From: Bacillota bacterium
GTDB lineage: Bacteria > Bacillota > Clostridia > Acetivibrionales > DSM-1351
Direction: 5' to 3'
NCBI GenBank assembly: GCA_023412635.1
Contig: JAEYNI010000062.1
Location: forward strand, 1 to 6,431
DNA length: 6,431 nucleotides
Shown here: positions 5,744 through 6,431 of the stretch, one piece after another
Numbering within the stretch: the stretch's first letter is position 1
Layout: every line of letters starts with the position of its first letter
Position numbers and translations under genes: made by a program
Notes under the pieces: generated by a model
What the model saw: the letters and a program-made list of their open reading frames with translations, nothing else
Told to the model about the DNA's origin: nothing
Database searches by the model: none

Positions 5744-5749
5744 TATTAT
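5721..5749 (+). promoter_or_regulatory. Possible antisense promoter inside the tandem repeat
   Basis: On the plus strand a perfect TTGACA (5721-5726, from the second repeat unit) is followed, after a 17-nt spacer, by TATTAT (5744-5749), five of six matches to the -10 consensus. Transcription would start near 5756 and run against the 3' end of the permease gene. No plus-strand gene lies downstream, so any product would be an antisense RNA. The match may be a chance result of the repeat. Confidence 0.4.
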
Positions 5750-5773
5750 AGCTTTAAGCCGACATGGCGACTA
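5745..5773 (-). promoter_or_regulatory. Weak candidate promoter for the ATPase-regulator-kinase genes
   Basis: The minus strand holds a perfect -10 TATAAT at 5750-5745. At 17-nt spacing the -35 would be TAGTCG (5773-5768), matching only three of six bases, so activity would probably need an activator. It overlaps the plus-strand -10, giving divergent, mutually exclusive sites. Transcripts would start within the tandem repeat and include most of it in a leader of about 65 nt. Confidence 0.25.
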
Positions 5774-5803
5774 TAAAATATTGATGAACTCATAAACTCG
5801 TTC

Positions 5804-6431
5804 TTATTCCTGCACTAAATCCCTGACATTTACATTTTTTAAGGATCTTGAGGAAATAATAGTACTCAAGATAAATATAACAGCTATACCTATATTGGCT
5901 ATCACGATATGCCACATATTATAGACCACAGGGTATTCAAGGAAACCGAACATTGACAAGCTTGTCTTGAAAATTAACGGAAATGTTTGAATTACCATTG
6001 GTATGGCTACTGCCATTGAGGCTACAGCTATAATTCCCACGTAATATATGTTGGACAAAAGCAAATGCCCTGTGGTATATCCGATACACTTATATATCCC
6101 ATTGGTTTTCTGGTTGGTTGCATTTTTGAGCATAACAATACAGAAAATATTTATTGCTCCTATTATCAACACAAGACCGGTTACAGGAGGAATGGCACCT
6201 TTTTGTGGGTTGACTATCATATTCATAATATTGCTGAAGGCTTCAGTTCTGGCTGTGACATTGCCGCTGCCAGCTAATTTTTCAGTCATTTCCTTAATAA
6301 AGGCAGTTATATCTTCCTTATCCTTTAAGTAAACTGAAATATTGGAATAATCGAGATTGATTTTGTTATCCCTGAAAGTATCTGTAGTAAGTCGGCAACA
6401 ATCACCTAACTCCCAGTAGGTCTGAAAAATC
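5804..6431 (-). CDS. FtsX/MacB-type ABC transporter permease, C-terminal part (cut by window edge)
   Basis: The frame is open to the window edge (first full codon at 6430), giving 208 residues of a longer permease; an internal Met at 6289 is not the start. The first 78 visible residues are a soluble extracytoplasmic region with a Y-L-K-D-K-E-D-I-T-A-F segment, typical of the periplasmic core or stalk of FtsX/MacB permeases. Three TM segments follow at about 82-101, 122-147 and 174-193, with K-T-N-G-I-Y-K-C-I-G-Y (108-118) between the first two, matching the cytoplasmic coupling loop of the FtsX domain. The tail S-R-S-L-K-N-V-N-V-R-D-L-V-Q-E is the usual ending of this domain. It is presumably the partner of the ATPase encoded next. 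Permease-before-ATPase is less usual than the reverse order. Confidence 0.85.
   Translation of the reverse strand, partial: IFQTYWELGDCCRLTTDTFRDNKINLDYSNISVYLKDKEDITAFIKEMTEKLAGSGNVTARTEAFSNIMNMIVNPQKGAIPPVTGLVLIIGAINIFCIVMLKNATNQKTNGIYKCIGYTTGHLLLSNIYYVGIIAVASMAVAIPMVIQTFPLIFKTSLSMFGFLEYPVVYNMWHIVIANIGIAVIFILSTIISSRSLKNVNVRDLVQE

Overview
The window is AT-rich, every credible gene lies on the minus strand, and start sites carry strong AGGAGG-type ribosome binding sites. Together with the start of a Clostridia-like ribosomal protein L13, this points to a low-GC Firmicute, most likely a member of the class Clostridia. The genus cannot be fixed from this sequence. Transcription runs from high to low coordinates, so the blocks are described in that order.

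Block A (6431-2603) is an ABC transporter with a two-component system. It starts with the C-terminal part of an FtsX/MacB-type permease cut by the window edge. A 130-nt spacer with a 17-bp tandem repeat follows, then an ABC ATPase, an OmpR-family response regulator and a membrane histidine kinase. A 17-pair hairpin 13 nt after the kinase stop closes the block. The natural reading is a sensor/regulator pair linked to an efflux or envelope-stress transporter, but the substrate is unknown.

Block B (about 2650-2352) is a decayed junction. It contains the hairpin, sequence resembling a transposon end, and a 31-codon relic of the N-terminus of a second ABC ATPase that keeps its ribosome binding site but stops before Walker A.

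Block C (2351-395) is a compact regulatory and envelope cassette. It encodes a membrane-anchored extracytoplasmic beta-rich protein, an ECF sigma factor, an 88-residue single-TM protein overlapping the sigma gene by 11 nt, and a five-TM Yip1-like protein 4 nt further on. Position and coupling make the 88-residue protein a candidate anti-sigma factor, although it lacks the zinc-binding anti-sigma motif.

Block D (about 310-1) is the start of rplM (ribosomal protein L13). It has a near-consensus sigma-A promoter, a roughly 130-nt highly structured leader that may be the L13 autoregulatory leader, and an upstream tract of 10-bp phased TCTC repeats.

Most interesting points: the unusual sigma/single-TM/Yip1 cassette, the broken ABC gene beside the hairpin, the potentially switching rplM leader, the phased repeat upstream of its promoter, and the 17-bp repeat that lays out three TTGACA boxes and a plausible antisense promoter. 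No RNA gene, CRISPR array or intact mobile element was found.
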